Positions 12,101 to 33,000 of a stretch of 64,000 nt of DNA are shown one piece after another. The position numbers were made by a program, and so were the translations under genes. The stretch's first letter is position 1, and each line of letters opens with the position of its first letter. The notes under the pieces were generated by a model. That model did no database searches, had not been told where the DNA came from, and worked only from the letters and a program-made list of their open reading frames with translations. The stretch is from Omphiscola glabra (lineage: Eukaryota > Mollusca > Gastropoda > Lymnaeidae), in contig OZ024795.1 of assembly GCA_964017045.1 (NCBI GenBank), forward strand, positions 53,049,350 to 53,113,349, written 5' to 3'.

Positions 12101-13188
12101 TATCTGAAGAGGGTTAAAAAAAAAAAAAAAAAGAAAGATGTTATATCACTGCAATTTGTGGAATAAGAAATTTGCAATTCATCATGAAGGATACCTTTCA
12201 TATTATTTAATGGTTATTTATGTATTAGAAATGGTACTGGCATCCACTGAAACTAAAGAGCAAGCATCAAACATTTATTAAAATAATACTTATTTCATCA
12301 CTCAATCCTCCCACAGGCAAGATTATATTCACCCATGTTCATGCTAACATAAACAAATTATGTTTACATAGAACTTAAGCAGTGCCAGGCAAAAAAAAAA
12401 TCCCCCCCCCCCCCCCCGCGCGAAATTAAACAATAAGCACTCTAAAGATACTTTTGTATCAATGGTAACAAAACGGAAACATTCTGTGATGATTAAACAA
12501 GGGGATCTGAAGTAACATTCTCATAGAACCTCAACACTTTTAACAAAGATGGGCATATTATCTATAATTTAGTTATATGAGAGAAAAAAGAGAGGATAGA
12601 GCAAAATATCAAAGAATATTAAAAATTTAGAAACTTGGGAAAAAATTATTTGTCAACAAATATCTGATATAAAAAAATGTAATTAAATTACAACCTTAAG
12701 TTAATTTAACTCTCCAAAATTTAGTTAAAAAAATATATTGTGTATCACTTTATACCCATTCCCTTTGCTTGAGTACAATACTTAATGCCACTAAAACACA
12801 GCTCTTGATTTCAAATAATTTAAATACCGCCAGTAAAGGTTACACACTATTATGTTGAAAAAACAATTAATTAAAGTCAGAAATGGGTGCCTGAACAAAA
12901 AGCTATTGAATACAATGATGGCTGAGTTGTAGAACAATAACTCAGTGACCAATCTCTCTATGATGAAACCGCATGACAAAGCCGTTGGTTTTTCCTGTAT
13001 GACCACATTTTATAATTTTTATTTAAAAAATGTTTTTAAAAAATGAAGCCTTTTTCTGTACCAAACGCCCCCCCCCCCCCATTAAATAAATTCCACTAAT
13101 ATTAATAAATTCTCTTAATCCTCAAATTAAAAACAGAAGTTACACTGAATGAAAGTCCTAGGCATGTTGGGTAGCAGGAAGTAAATAT
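9113..13188. other. AT-rich DNA 3' of GRB2, possible long 3' UTR
   Basis: About 4 kb with no convincing coding frame and no minisatellite. It contains poly-C runs near 10692, 12402 and 13068. It lies directly downstream of the minus-strand GRB2 stop, so part may be transcribed as 3' UTR, but the sequence alone cannot fix its end. Confidence 0.45.
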
Positions 13189-13194
13189 TTTATT
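13189..13194 (-). promoter_or_regulatory. Candidate GRB2 polyadenylation signal AATAAA
   Basis: Canonical hexamer on the minus strand about 170 nt downstream of the GRB2 stop codon. AATAAA is frequent in this AT-rich DNA, so this is only the nearest plausible candidate. Confidence 0.25.
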
Positions 13195-13365
13195 TCCACT
13201 TTATAATTCAGCTGTTCAATCATTTTGAGCACCCATAATCAGCTTATTTTAAGCATCTTGATCCAAAGAGGATATAAAAGTCCTTATTTCAAACCGTATA
13301 GTCAAGACAATTTGGTCCTAAACAGTTTATATATCCTTGCAGCCTTTCCCCGATGTAGATTGTTC

Positions 13366-21018
<7,653 letters not shown>

Positions 21019-21087
21019 ATGGGAAGCAAAACAAAGAGGTTATTTGAACATATGCGAAGCATGTTTGAAAAGCCAAGTTCATCAACA
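21019..21087 (+). CDS. TEX14: TEX14-like exon 1
   Basis: 23 codons, MGSKTKRLFEHMRSMFEKPS, donor GTTAAG, phase 0. It has no recognisable domain. It is accepted because its phase matches exon 2, an in-frame stop lies upstream, and exon 2 is open at its 5' end. An alternative is translation from Met34 in exon 2. Confidence 0.65.
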
Positions 21088-24000
21088 GTTAAGTGTTACT
21101 ATTTCTATTAAATTTGTTTATATTTCACATTGTTAGTTATGCTTAGTAAATTTAAGTATATTTGGCAATAAGAGCCATCCATAAATGACGTCACACGTCA
21201 AAGTGGGGGAGGGGGGTCAGAATTTTGTGATGAGGGGGAGTGGGTGACGTCACATGAAAAGTAGAATATTTTAGTAAAGAACTGCACTCAATAACCCTAA
21301 ATTACAGACATTTTTAACTTATTCTTTTATACAACAATCATCATTATTTTATTTTAAAACTAATATCACTGAGAGAATCAGTACAGGTGTGTGAGGTCCG
21401 AAAAATGGCCTCTGATCAAGTTACAAGACGCCAAGGAGGAGCAGACTCGGGGTGTAGTTACAATGCAGTCGTGAAAATTTATGGCTAAATGTGGACACGG
21501 GAGTCATAGAATTTGGACTATCACGGCGACCACGGGAAGTGGGATTGAACGATAACAAATGGTTGACGGGGGGTGGGTGGTGGTAAATGCTCTAGGGCAG
21601 GAGGGGGGGGGGGTAGGCTGGTATCTTAGTAAATGCTCTAGGGCAGGGATTCTTAACATTTTTTGCAGCACTGCAGGGCCACTCCCTTTTAAACACCCCC
21701 ACCCCCCACATATAAATTATACTGTAATAAAATTAAAAATAAGTAATCAATTTATTTATCGTAGTTTTATTTATTTCATTAACTTTATAAACAAGTGAAA
21801 AAATTACCAATAAAAGCAATGCGCCAACAAAATTCACAAGAAAAACATATACTGCTGCTAACATAAAAATGCAAACAAACTAATTTTTAAAAAAATGCAG
21901 CAACAACTAGCAATGGCAGCAATTACAATCAGTGGTGTAACTAGGGTTGGTGTCGTCCGGTAAGCTCGTGGTGTCAACCCCCCCCCCCCCTGACTTCCAC
22001 TGTGTAATTCTTCTTGTTAAACTTAGTCCACAGTATAACAAATACAAAAACAAAAACAAATTAATTGAAGGTCAGGAGGTAAATGTATTTAAGAACTGTG
22101 ACATGTACTTAGAATCGCTCATTGTTATCAAAGAATAGTTTTATTTCTTAGAATTTAGATAATTATAGCTTCCTGTCACTTACAAAAGTTACTTAACACT
22201 TCATTCGGCGTTGAAACATGGTCAATAATAAGGTATCCTTATTGCTGACGCATCACCTTTTAAATTTTACAAAAATGCATTTGATTGGTTACATGAGTGG
22301 AAAATATACGTGTCATCTATAATCCTTTTATGAATTTTGATTAGACCGAGCAGTGTGCGCTCTGTAAATACGCAATTTTTCAGTTGGTGTCACCTCTTGC
22401 GGCCCGCATCCCCCTAGCTACGCCAATGAATACAATTTTCTGGTTTTCCACACCTCAGGGTTGGGGAGGTACTTTTACCCGGGTTAAGAACCACTGTTCT
22501 AGTGAAATGTTTTTGACACAGGTGCCGTAATATTCTTAAGACTGAAGGGTTTGTAAAGGGCAATAGTAAACACTGACTTTTTATAGGGGGGGGGGGGGGG
22601 GGGGAGAAGGGGGTTTTCAGAAATTTGCGTGACATCAATTATGGCTGGCCCCAAATCCAAATTTGAGCAACGGTTCCATTTTTCGAACGTTAGTGAAGAG
22701 AATTGAGACATAAACAGGGCATTAAGTTTTTGTGTGCTTTAAAGTTCTTAGGGCACTGGATATTTTGAAGGTATTTTCTTTTTCATGCCAAATTAAATTT
22801 TGAAAAGAAAATTATGCGAGGATTCTGGGAGCACTAATGATAAAACATTCTTTTATATCCATTTCATAACAGATTTTTTTGTACTTGACAGAGAGTTTCT
22901 AATTTGCTGCCACTGGGAGTCATGGAAGAAAGTGATACCCTAGGATCTTCACTACATAAGGAAGCAATTGTAGGAAACAGACGTGCTTTAAAGAAAGTTT
23001 TACAAACATGTATGCTATTTAAATACTAATAATGTCTTTTAAAATACAACGTAATGCAGAATTTTTTGCACTCACTGAAGACAGGATGCTGTGATTAATC
23101 TTAATTTAAACCAACCGTTTAAATGCTTTTTAGATAAACTAAATCCAGGTCTTTAGATGGAAACTGAAATCTATAGTAATTTGTTTTTAGGAATGAATAT
23201 AGGCCTAATAAGCTAAATAAAATGTTGGAAATAGATACCCTTTTGGGGATTAGAAACCCTGTTAACTTCTTAATATCTATGTGTAGTAGTGTGATAATGG
23301 TGAAAATGTTGGAAATAGATACCCATTTGGGGATTAGAAACCCTGTTAACTTCTTAATATCTATGTGTAGTAGTGTGATGATGGTGATAATGGTAATGGT
23401 ATGGTACTGATGGCTGTGGCTAAAAGTTTAACTACCATACACTAAAGAAACTCATGTCTTGAGGACTATAGCTTATTTATTTGAAAACTAACGACAAACT
23501 AAAGAAAAAGTACTATGACGAAAAAGTCCAAAGAAAAAGTTAAGAAAAAGGACAATATCTGAAAAGAAACAAATAGTACCGGTTAACAATGTCCTGACTA
23601 ACATTGAATAACACAGCTAACAAATAAGCATATTAACTAACCCTGTAAATATGGGGTGTGACAAAATATACTTAACTAAAAAAATAGAGTATGCTTACAT
23701 GGTAAACAATTTTGGCAATTAAAATAATATTGTTTTTAATGTTTCATTACTATAAAAGGAAATCACGTGGCAGTGTTTAATTTGTAGCACGTACACTGTG
23801 TTATACAAAGAACCAGTGTGAGGGCTAGCATAAAGGTCTAACTGTGGTACTGTCATCCATGTAAAGGGTCTATGTAAGATGCACCCATAGCAGGAAAGGT
23901 ACTATAATGGTGTAAGGTATAACCACCATTGGTTAGATACATGCATCACTCAATTGCTCTGTCTTTTTAAGACGAAAGCAAATTGCGAAATGTCTAATTA

Positions 24001-27000
24001 TATTAATACAGCTGGTAATAGTCTCCTTACCCATGCACCATTTTCTATGTGAGAATTTAGCACAAGGCAGGATAGTTAGCCTAGTACACATATTGTATGT
24101 CTTTTCGCTGGTCGTAGACTGTTGTATCTATAGCTTTTAAGCATATTGCAATATGTGTGACAATAACGATATAACGGTTGCGTCTTATGCTCACGTATTC
24201 TGGTATCTAATTCCATTTCAGAATTCAGTGGACGGCTGTACGTTCAACCATCACAATATCAATGTTACACGTCAAATTGACGGAGCTAACAAGTGATTAA
24301 AACACTGCCTAATATAAGTCGTGAACAGAAATATTCCATTGCTAGCACCTAACAAATATTGCATTCTACAAACACAGAAATAAAAAGGCGTATTTGCTTC
24401 TACTTACAGAGCGTCCAAATGGACTGCTGTGCACACTGACACAATTCAGTGATGCAGTTAAAACCTCGAATAAAAAATCTCCCTAATGTGCCCGCCTTAA
24501 ATAGTCGCGCGAGAACGTACCAGAAAGCCTGACGTCACGCCCCAACTTAGACAGTCCACTATTTGTCTTCTGGCAGATTTTCTGTGATAAAATGACAAAC
24601 CCTTAACGACTCCAACCCAAATAAAAGTAAAAATCCCGCACCAAACCTCTAAAGGCCTACATGTGTTGTTTTATCTCGTCTATCTAAGATACTATCTTAT
24701 ATTTCTATGAATTAAATGTTTTTTTTAGATATTTTAACTAGAATGGGTTGGATCCCCCCATGAATGAATGTGAAAACTCTCTTAATTACTAAATATTAAA
24801 ATACCCTATAACGATGGAGACTTGTAAATATACTAAAGTATAGCGAATAAACTCCCCTTCCCAACTAGATATGATTCATAACTTAATTCACTAGGGTTCC
24901 CGAGAAATCAATTATTTAACTTATTACTAAAGCACACATAGTGGTTCTCACTATTTAAGTATTCTAATTCTACGCGATGGGGGAGAGACGCCGGTCAGCC
25001 TGCATGGGGTGAAATTGACCCGAGGTCAACATTCCGATCCCGTGTTGGGCGAGGTCACATTTCAATACAGTGTTGGTGTTGGGCGAGGTGAAAGTTCAAT
25101 ACAGTGTTGGTGTTGGGCGAGGTCAAAGTTCACTACAGTGTTGGTGTTGGGCAAGGTCACATTTCAATATAGTGTTGGTGTTGGGCGAGGTCACATTTCA
25201 ATACAGTGTTGGTGTTGGGCGCGATATAAAAAAACGGGACCTACCCTACCACATATGGCCCAGATTAATTTCCAGTGCCTTGCACTTGTTTCCTCAAAAT
25301 ATAATGCAACATATTCTCTTTTTCTGCCCTTTGAGAATATTGTTATCAAAAAATATTTTTTTTCCCTCAGAATTTAGATAAATATAGCTACCTGTCACTT
25401 ACAAAAGTTATCGAACAATTCATTGGGCGTTGAAACAGTGTGTTTCTGACCTAATAATAAGATAACCTAATTGCTGACGCATCTACCTTGAAATTTTAAT
25501 AAAACACGCATTTTCATTGGTTACATGGGTGGAAAATGTACGTGTCATCTGTTATCCTTTTATGAATTTTGGTTAGACCGAGCAGTGTGCGCTCTGTATA
25601 TATGCAATTTTTTCACATAAAAAATGACATTTATCTTTTCCTTTACAGCAATATGTGTTGATTATCCAAATGACAAGGGTCAAACTCCTTTGTTTTGTGC
25701 TTGTGCTTGTGACAGTGAGTCTACAGCGCTCCTCCTCCTGCAGCATGGAGCTAATCCCAACGAGTGAGAAAATAAACTTTTAGATAACATTTATATTGAT
25801 TGGTTTTTAGTTGCAAAGGTTTTATTCATTTTAATTGTGATACCAATGAAAATTGTTAATAGTTTTTTTTATAGATTTAAATAGGCCATCAACATATGAA
25901 GTCACACACCTTGTGGAGTGGGGGGAGGGGGTCAGATATCTGTAAGCAATTTGATGTCACAAAATAGTGAAACTTAGTTGAAACAACTTGCACAACATTT
26001 CAGTATTTTTTATCATAATTTGTTTTAACCAATCTTAAAATGTTAATTCTTTGTGGTTTGTGGATGCTTGTTTATTTTTGAAGACAATGGTCATAGGGGC
26101 AGTGACAATTGGCAGGATAAATTATGGCAAAAACACAGGAGACGGGGAAGTATTGAAAGGCCTATGTGAATTGGGAAGGAAAAATAGCTGAGGAGAAATT
26201 AATGATCATAGAAATGTTCTAGGGCAGATGTTCCCAAATGTTTTTGAGTCAAGGCGCTTTCGTTGACTGAACTAGACGAGAAAGGTGGGATACCTGATAA
26301 TGATCATAAGTATTTTGTGACCATTTGGATATGCTACATAAAGAGTAAGGAAATTATGTAGGCACTACATTTAATTGACATTCCATATTGGGTGATACAT
26401 CTGTTTTGGCAGACTAAGACAGTTGGTGTTACTGAAGAAGAGTTAGTTCAGCTTTAAATTGATATAGAGCTGAATTTTAGTTCAGTTGCTCGTACCAAGA
26501 GTTTTGGCTACAAAAGGAAATTTTAAATCACTATCCTGCACCGTGGAATGGCGTTAAGAGACTTCTTGTTGATGTTGCCTTCCCCACATCATCGTTGGGT
26601 TGAACATGGTTTAATTGTAGCTGTTCAACTTCCTTGCAAGCGGATCACTGAACCAGGCCATTTAAGAGTTCTGTTAAGTGACTTTCAGTCAGACATTGAA
26701 AAACTGGTATCACTTCACAAAGCCCATCCAACGCATTAAGAACATTTGTACAATGTAGAAAAGTTAGTTACTAATATTAAGCGTTGTATAAAAAATTCTT
26801 TTTGCATTATAATCATACTACTTTTAAATGTGGATCAAGATAATCAATTTTATTTTTATTTGTTAAAGGCTCAAATATATGTTAAAGTTTTTCATTTTAT
26901 GATGATATAATTTTACTTAAAAGCTTGTGCAAAACTATTTTTCTGAACAATTCTTTTAATGGGTGGTAGGGATGTGTTTATGGCCTGAAATTAGGCGCGG

Positions 27001-30000
27001 GGGTGGGGGTGGGTGGGGTGGATTAAAAACATTTGAGAAGCACTGATTTGGGGATAAGATTAAGACCTATTAAGATCTGATAACTTTGGTCATTCATTGT
27101 TGGTGTTAGTATTAAAAAACAAAAAAACTATAAAGAATGTTGGTTACAAATTGAGTTACAGATATTAAAGAAAGCTGAAAGGGATAGTAAAAAATAATTT
27201 CTTGTTCATTTCTTTTCGTGTTTTCTTTCTTCACACCTGCTGTACATGGAAATAGCATGCATCACTTTGCCTATGTTGAATGCTTTGAATTCACTTCATC
27301 ATCAATGAGAATCTTTTATTTTTACCCTAAATGGATCCTAACTGGTAACATATTGCAGAAAAAGTCAAGATGGCTTGACCCCAGCCCATGCTGCCTGCCA
27401 CATGGGTAATGTGCGTTTGCTTGGAAAATTAATTGAGGCCGGTGGCGACCTCCGTCTTCATGATAACGATGGAAGGGGAATGAGGGACTGGGCCATGCTA
27501 AACCCTGATGCAAAGAGTCGATTACGAATGCTGCAGTTTTTAGATAAGACACATGTGTATGCCATGACCTTTAGTGGTGATGCTGTTAGCATTGATCGAT
27601 TCACATCTTATGCTCGCAGGTAGGAACTCTTAATTCATTCAGTTAAGGTTAAGTTTAGCAAGCACTTTTGTCAAACTGCTCAAGAATTTTTTTTCTTCTG
27701 GATCTCATTTTTCAAAATGAAGTCTCAGTGCCTCCGAACAGATTTATTAATGACTAGCTGGGGCACTGCGACCACGCTGAGCTTGTAATATATGGGAAGA
27801 GGTGTATAATCTATAATACTAAATGCAGATGGCCATCCATGCATCCACCATTTATCAGGCCCTTTAGGTGTTGTCATCCTATTCCTCTTGTAAACTGCTT
27901 TGTGGTCAAATCATGACTGAGTAAATACTTGAGATGGGGGCTGGAATAATTGGGAAAATACTTGAGATGGGGCTGGAATGATTGGGAAAATACTTGAGAT
28001 GGGGGCTGGAATGATTGGGAAAATACTTGAGATGGGGGCTGGAATGATTGGGAAAATACTTGAGATGGGGGCTGGAATGATTGGGAAAATACTTGAGATA
28101 GGGGCTGGAATGTTTGGGAAAATACTTGAGATGGGGGCTGGAATGATTGGGAAAATACTTGAGATAGGGGCTGGAATGATTGGGAAAATAATTCAGAAGG
28201 CAAATCCCAGTCATCTTTTTCAATAGGATGTAATAAACATGACACTGGCGTTTCACCTGATTTTCATTAGTTAAGTCCCTGCGGAGTGGACACCATCCTT
28301 TCTGGAATTATTATTATAGATAAGCAATTGTATGAAAACTCTATGGAATGCTAATACCTGCCTCTGATTAAAGGCCTCAGAATAAGACTTCACTCATGGA
28401 AATTATGAGAGTACGGACTGGCAGTGATACCAGCTTTGAAAATCTCAGACGAGTACATAGCACAGGCTTCGGAAAGGTTGGTGTATTTGTTAGATATTTT
28501 TAGTTGTTGAAATAGCCATTTGATTTCATTTTTATAGAACAGCATTCTTTATGAGTTGTTGCTCTTCATGTGTGTCCTAGCCTGTTAATTATTCTTGCGG
28601 TATTTTTATGGGGGGTGGGCGGTGTTTGGGTTTGGAAGGGGGGGGGGGGTTAAAAATTGGTCAAAATTGTGTGATACCATTTATGGATAGATGAACATAA
28701 ATATAGGCATACAGAGGATTAAAGATACAATCTTGTTCCCCTCACTGTTTCCTTGTTTGGGTATCTCGTCACAATCTTGACTTATTCCGATAAAACCAGT
28801 AATTGACTGCACACCCACAGGTTTATTTAGGGAATGACAACAACGGTGGCCTAATCTCTGTGATACCGCTTGTTAGTGAAGCCCTCCTCTTTGTTCTGGA
28901 TGATACACAGTTTGATACAGGTCAAGGCTCATTTATGGAAAGGTATGCTTCTCGTATATGCTCAACACAAAGCACACTGTATATAAATGTAGATGGGAGA
29001 CAAAGTCAAAGAGATCAAATGTCTGTGGACTGCATGCAGCTGCAGACAAGCTATTGTATAAGAATAAGTAATACTAGATGAACTTATCCCTCTATACTTC
29101 TTAGACATCCTGGTCCTTAAATGTATGCTTCTTGAACGTCCTGGTCAGCAGTAGCCCTCTCAATGTATACTTCTGAAACATCCTGGTCAGCAGTAGCCCT
29201 TGAACGTTTACTTCTTAAACATCCTGGTCAGCAGTAGCCCTCAATGTATACTTCTTAAACATCCTGGTCAGCAGTAGCCCTCTCAATGTATACTTCTTAA
29301 AAATCCTGGTCAGCAGTAGCCCTCTCAATGTATACTTCTTAAAAATCCTGGTCAGCAGTAGCCCTCTCAATGTATACTTCTTAAACATCCTGGTCAGCAG
29401 TAGCCCTCTCAATGTATACTTCTTAGACATCTTGGTCAAAAATTATCCTCTAAATGTATACATCTTTGCCATACTGGTCAGCAATCATTCAAGTTAAGTG
29501 CAATAATAATTTTTAAATCCTTCTACCCACTCTCTAGTGTAATTCATTACATAAGTTACGGCTATTAAAATTTGTAATAAAATGGACTAGTTTCTGGTTT
29601 CTAGTTTTAAAAAAAAAGTTATTAAGCTATATATGATGTACGAAATATTTGATGGTTGTAGATCAGGACATGACAAAAATAAATGTGCATGGTAAGAGCT
29701 GACTGCATACTCTCAATGGTTTATGATTGAGAAAATCAAATTCTTTATGACAAGCTTGACACAAGTTTAATGAAATAACTGATCCTCTGAGGGAGAAAAG
29801 AATCTAATTTTGAAATGTTATTAATTTTATATTTAATCTAATACCAGTATGGAATGGATCAAAATGCCAGTCACAGTAAGACAGATGAAGCCGGATGTAA
29901 AGCCAGAAGATGTCATAGATCTTTTCATTACAGATGCTGAATACTTGGGGTAAATCATTTTAAATTATGAGTTCATTTCAATTAACTTATCATAAAACAT

Positions 30001-33000
30001 TGTCTTCATTCTAACCTTCAAATATAATGTTAGAAAATTTAAACGAGGATAATGTTTGATCTCGTTTTGTTCCAGAAAACTGCGCCACCCAAATGTGTTG
30101 TTGTTGATGGGGATTTGCCAGTCTATGAACTTTGATGCCATACTACTAATTTTTGAAAACATTGAGATGGCAAATCTTCACAATTATTTGCATCAATTAG
30201 TAAGTCCTCTGTAAGTGTTAGTGTTATAAATTATGTCTGTCTTCCCATTTTTTCTGCTACTCTTGTTGATATTTAATACGATAAAATAACTTTTTTTAAT
30301 CTTAAAGACTTTTTATCGCATTGAATCTCCCAAAATGGTTTAGTTAATTAGAATATTGGTGACAGAAAGACATGTTTGGTTATCATTATTGTAAACAGGC
30401 AGTTTTCATTGGATGATTGAAAAAAAAATTAGGACATCTACTCCCTGTCAAGTTTCAGAAATCATTAACCCTTTGAGGTTTTCTGACGGATTGATAATGG
30501 GATCGTCAATTCATAAAAACCTGTTTATTTCGGTTCTTTTCTTAGCTATTGGTTTTAAATTACTTTTAATCAAATCTAGACTGATTTCACTTTGATAAAC
30601 ATGCAGATTTTCTTTTTTTCAGTGAGTTTTTTTTACACGGAACAAAGTGTTTGAAGTGGTTGTTTTGATTATCTATTTTATTTTTGTTTACAAACATGAA
30701 ATCTTGACCTGACCCATCTGGCAATCGATCCAATAATGGTTGAGACTATTACTCTGATGACGATTCAGACAGTGATTTTATGATTTCGGATGATGAATAG
30801 GCTGATTCTGATTAATCGTATAATTATAATCCTACTAGTAGTACTAGTGACGAAATAATGAAATTGATAATCCATCAGCTGATGAGCAACCAGCCCCCCC
30901 GGCTCAAGGGCCTTGTAGAAGAGCTAATACTGTTCCTACTATAAATAATGGAGATTCTAGTAGGAAAGCTGCTGATCTTAGCACTAAAACTGAGTGCAAT
31001 TTCAGATTTTTACCTTAGAAAAATGTAGGTGTTAATTTGGAGCTTGTATTGTGACTAGTAAGTCAAATGACCTAGACTGTTTCTTTAAATTTATTAGACA
31101 CACATATTATTCACAAGCTTGTACTCTCAACAAATGAGTATGCTTCCTACAGAATTAAAATCAACACTCCAACATGCAAGAGATCTATTTTTAGAGACTG
31201 GAAACCTGTCAATCATTATGAGACCTACAAATTACTATCAGTAACAACAATGATGGGGATGAACTCTCGTCCATTTGCTTGGACATTTGGTCAATGGGAT
31301 GCATACATCCTGGTATGTCACAATGTTTCAGAGAGAGCAATCTACATGCTACCAGAAATAAGTGTAAAATTTAGCATTTTATAAGCTCACAAGGCTTATA
31401 GATCAGAGAAAATATAGAAAAATAACCCTCGGAAATTCAAACTACAACTTGCGGACAGGTGAACAGAATATGCTGCAAACCATTATTCCAGAGGGGGGAA
31501 AATTTGGAAGTTCCAGGACATCCCTGTGCCATTGAGAGACTTATTGAAGCAAAACATGTGTCTATTAGCTCTAAAAAGGACAGGGTGCAAACACTGTAGA
31601 ACAGTGCCAACTGTACCGGTATACGTTTGTGCTGAATGTGAGTCAAATCTGCACATCCATATGGATTGTTTTCAGCCTTACCATACCTAAACCCAGAGGA
31701 AAAGATATGACAAATTTATGGCAAATTTTCCATTTACCATAATAAATTTTAATACATACAAGGATACAGTGCAAATATTTTCTAAATGCAAGAGATTGTT
31801 TCCAGTGGAAATAGTTTTTTGGGGACATTTTTTGTGGGGCTGTGGCAATGGATAATGTGCTCTGATGTTTTATAAAAAAATATTTTTTTAATGTGATCTT
31901 TATTATTTGTGATGCACATATGGATATAGTTCGAAAAATCAACATTTTTGTTATGGTACACTCTGGATTATAAATTTCTCTTTGTGTGACTTGGAATGAG
32001 GGTTTTGTGAACATTTGGTGAGTTTTTTATTTAAAATTTTTATTTTCCTTAAATCACAATCACATTTATATATTAAAATTTAAACCTAAGTCTGTATTGT
32101 CTGTAAAAGCATGCATTCCCTTTTAATTCCATACCACACTTAACATTTTCTGATGAAAAACAAAAAAAGTTATGATGGTTTAGAGATAACATAATAGAGT
32201 GTAACAAATATGCAAAGTAGATAATTCCATCAGAACGTGGAAATTAATTCAGGAGAGAAAGAGTTAAGGAAGTTAACTTTGTTTTAGAGTAACTTAACTA
32301 TTTTATATCTTCCCCTCCTCCTCCCCATTTTTCAAAAGTTTTCTTGCTTACCTCTGTTATAAAACAATTATATTTTTGAAGTAAAATTACATTCATTCAA
32401 ATAGTGAATATAAAATGTTCATGTATTACAAAAATAGGTTTTATTTCTATATTTAGTAGATACAATTCTTGGGAGAATTCTTTAAAAAAGTTAAATATAA
32501 CTAATCACTAATCACACTAAAAGATTTCATGTGATGATGAATATTCAAAGAGTTGAATATAATAACTAGCCAGAAACCTTTGTACTCCATCAGGGAAATC
32601 ACCCCCAGTTCTCCCTCCAGATGACAATAGCCAATCATGTGTGTCATGCTATGGACTTCATACACAACCAGAATTTAATTCATTGTGGCCTGTCCTCTAT
32701 GGCAGTCTACTTGGTATCTAGCTCTTGTGTCAAAGTCGGAAATTTCGAGTTCATGGTTGAAAGGTATGTATGAACCCTTAATTTGTATGCACTTTGGATC
32801 ATTGTCTAGGGCTTTGGACTTCAGCAGTTGTGTTAATTGTAAAGTTTGACGTAGCAAAGATAGATTTGTTGAACATTTAAAGAGCGATGTGGATAACATC
32901 TCAAAAACACAATCATTTTACACATGTGAAAATTTAATCTGAATAATAGACTCATAACTTTCCCCTTTCATGTAAATACAGTTCAGGGACATGAACAACC

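Larger units (their letters stand above)
21173..22650. mobile_element. Nested DNA-transposon composite, copy B (outer element)
   Basis: Lies in TEX14-like intron 1. The left terminus CCATAAATGACGTCAC and the right terminus (read inward) CCATAATTGATGTCAC form an inverted repeat of about 21 bp with 3 mismatches; each is followed by a G-rich or C-rich tract. Inside sit a hAT-like element (21644-22496) and a third element within that (21930-22428). Copies A (5783) and C (25884) share the outer left end and the hAT insertion site. Superfamily of the outer element not determined. Confidence 0.8.

Noticed and set aside
25009..25381. 122- and 103-codon plus-strand open frames
   Set aside because: They are generated by the 34-bp minisatellite and extend only a short way into unique intron sequence.
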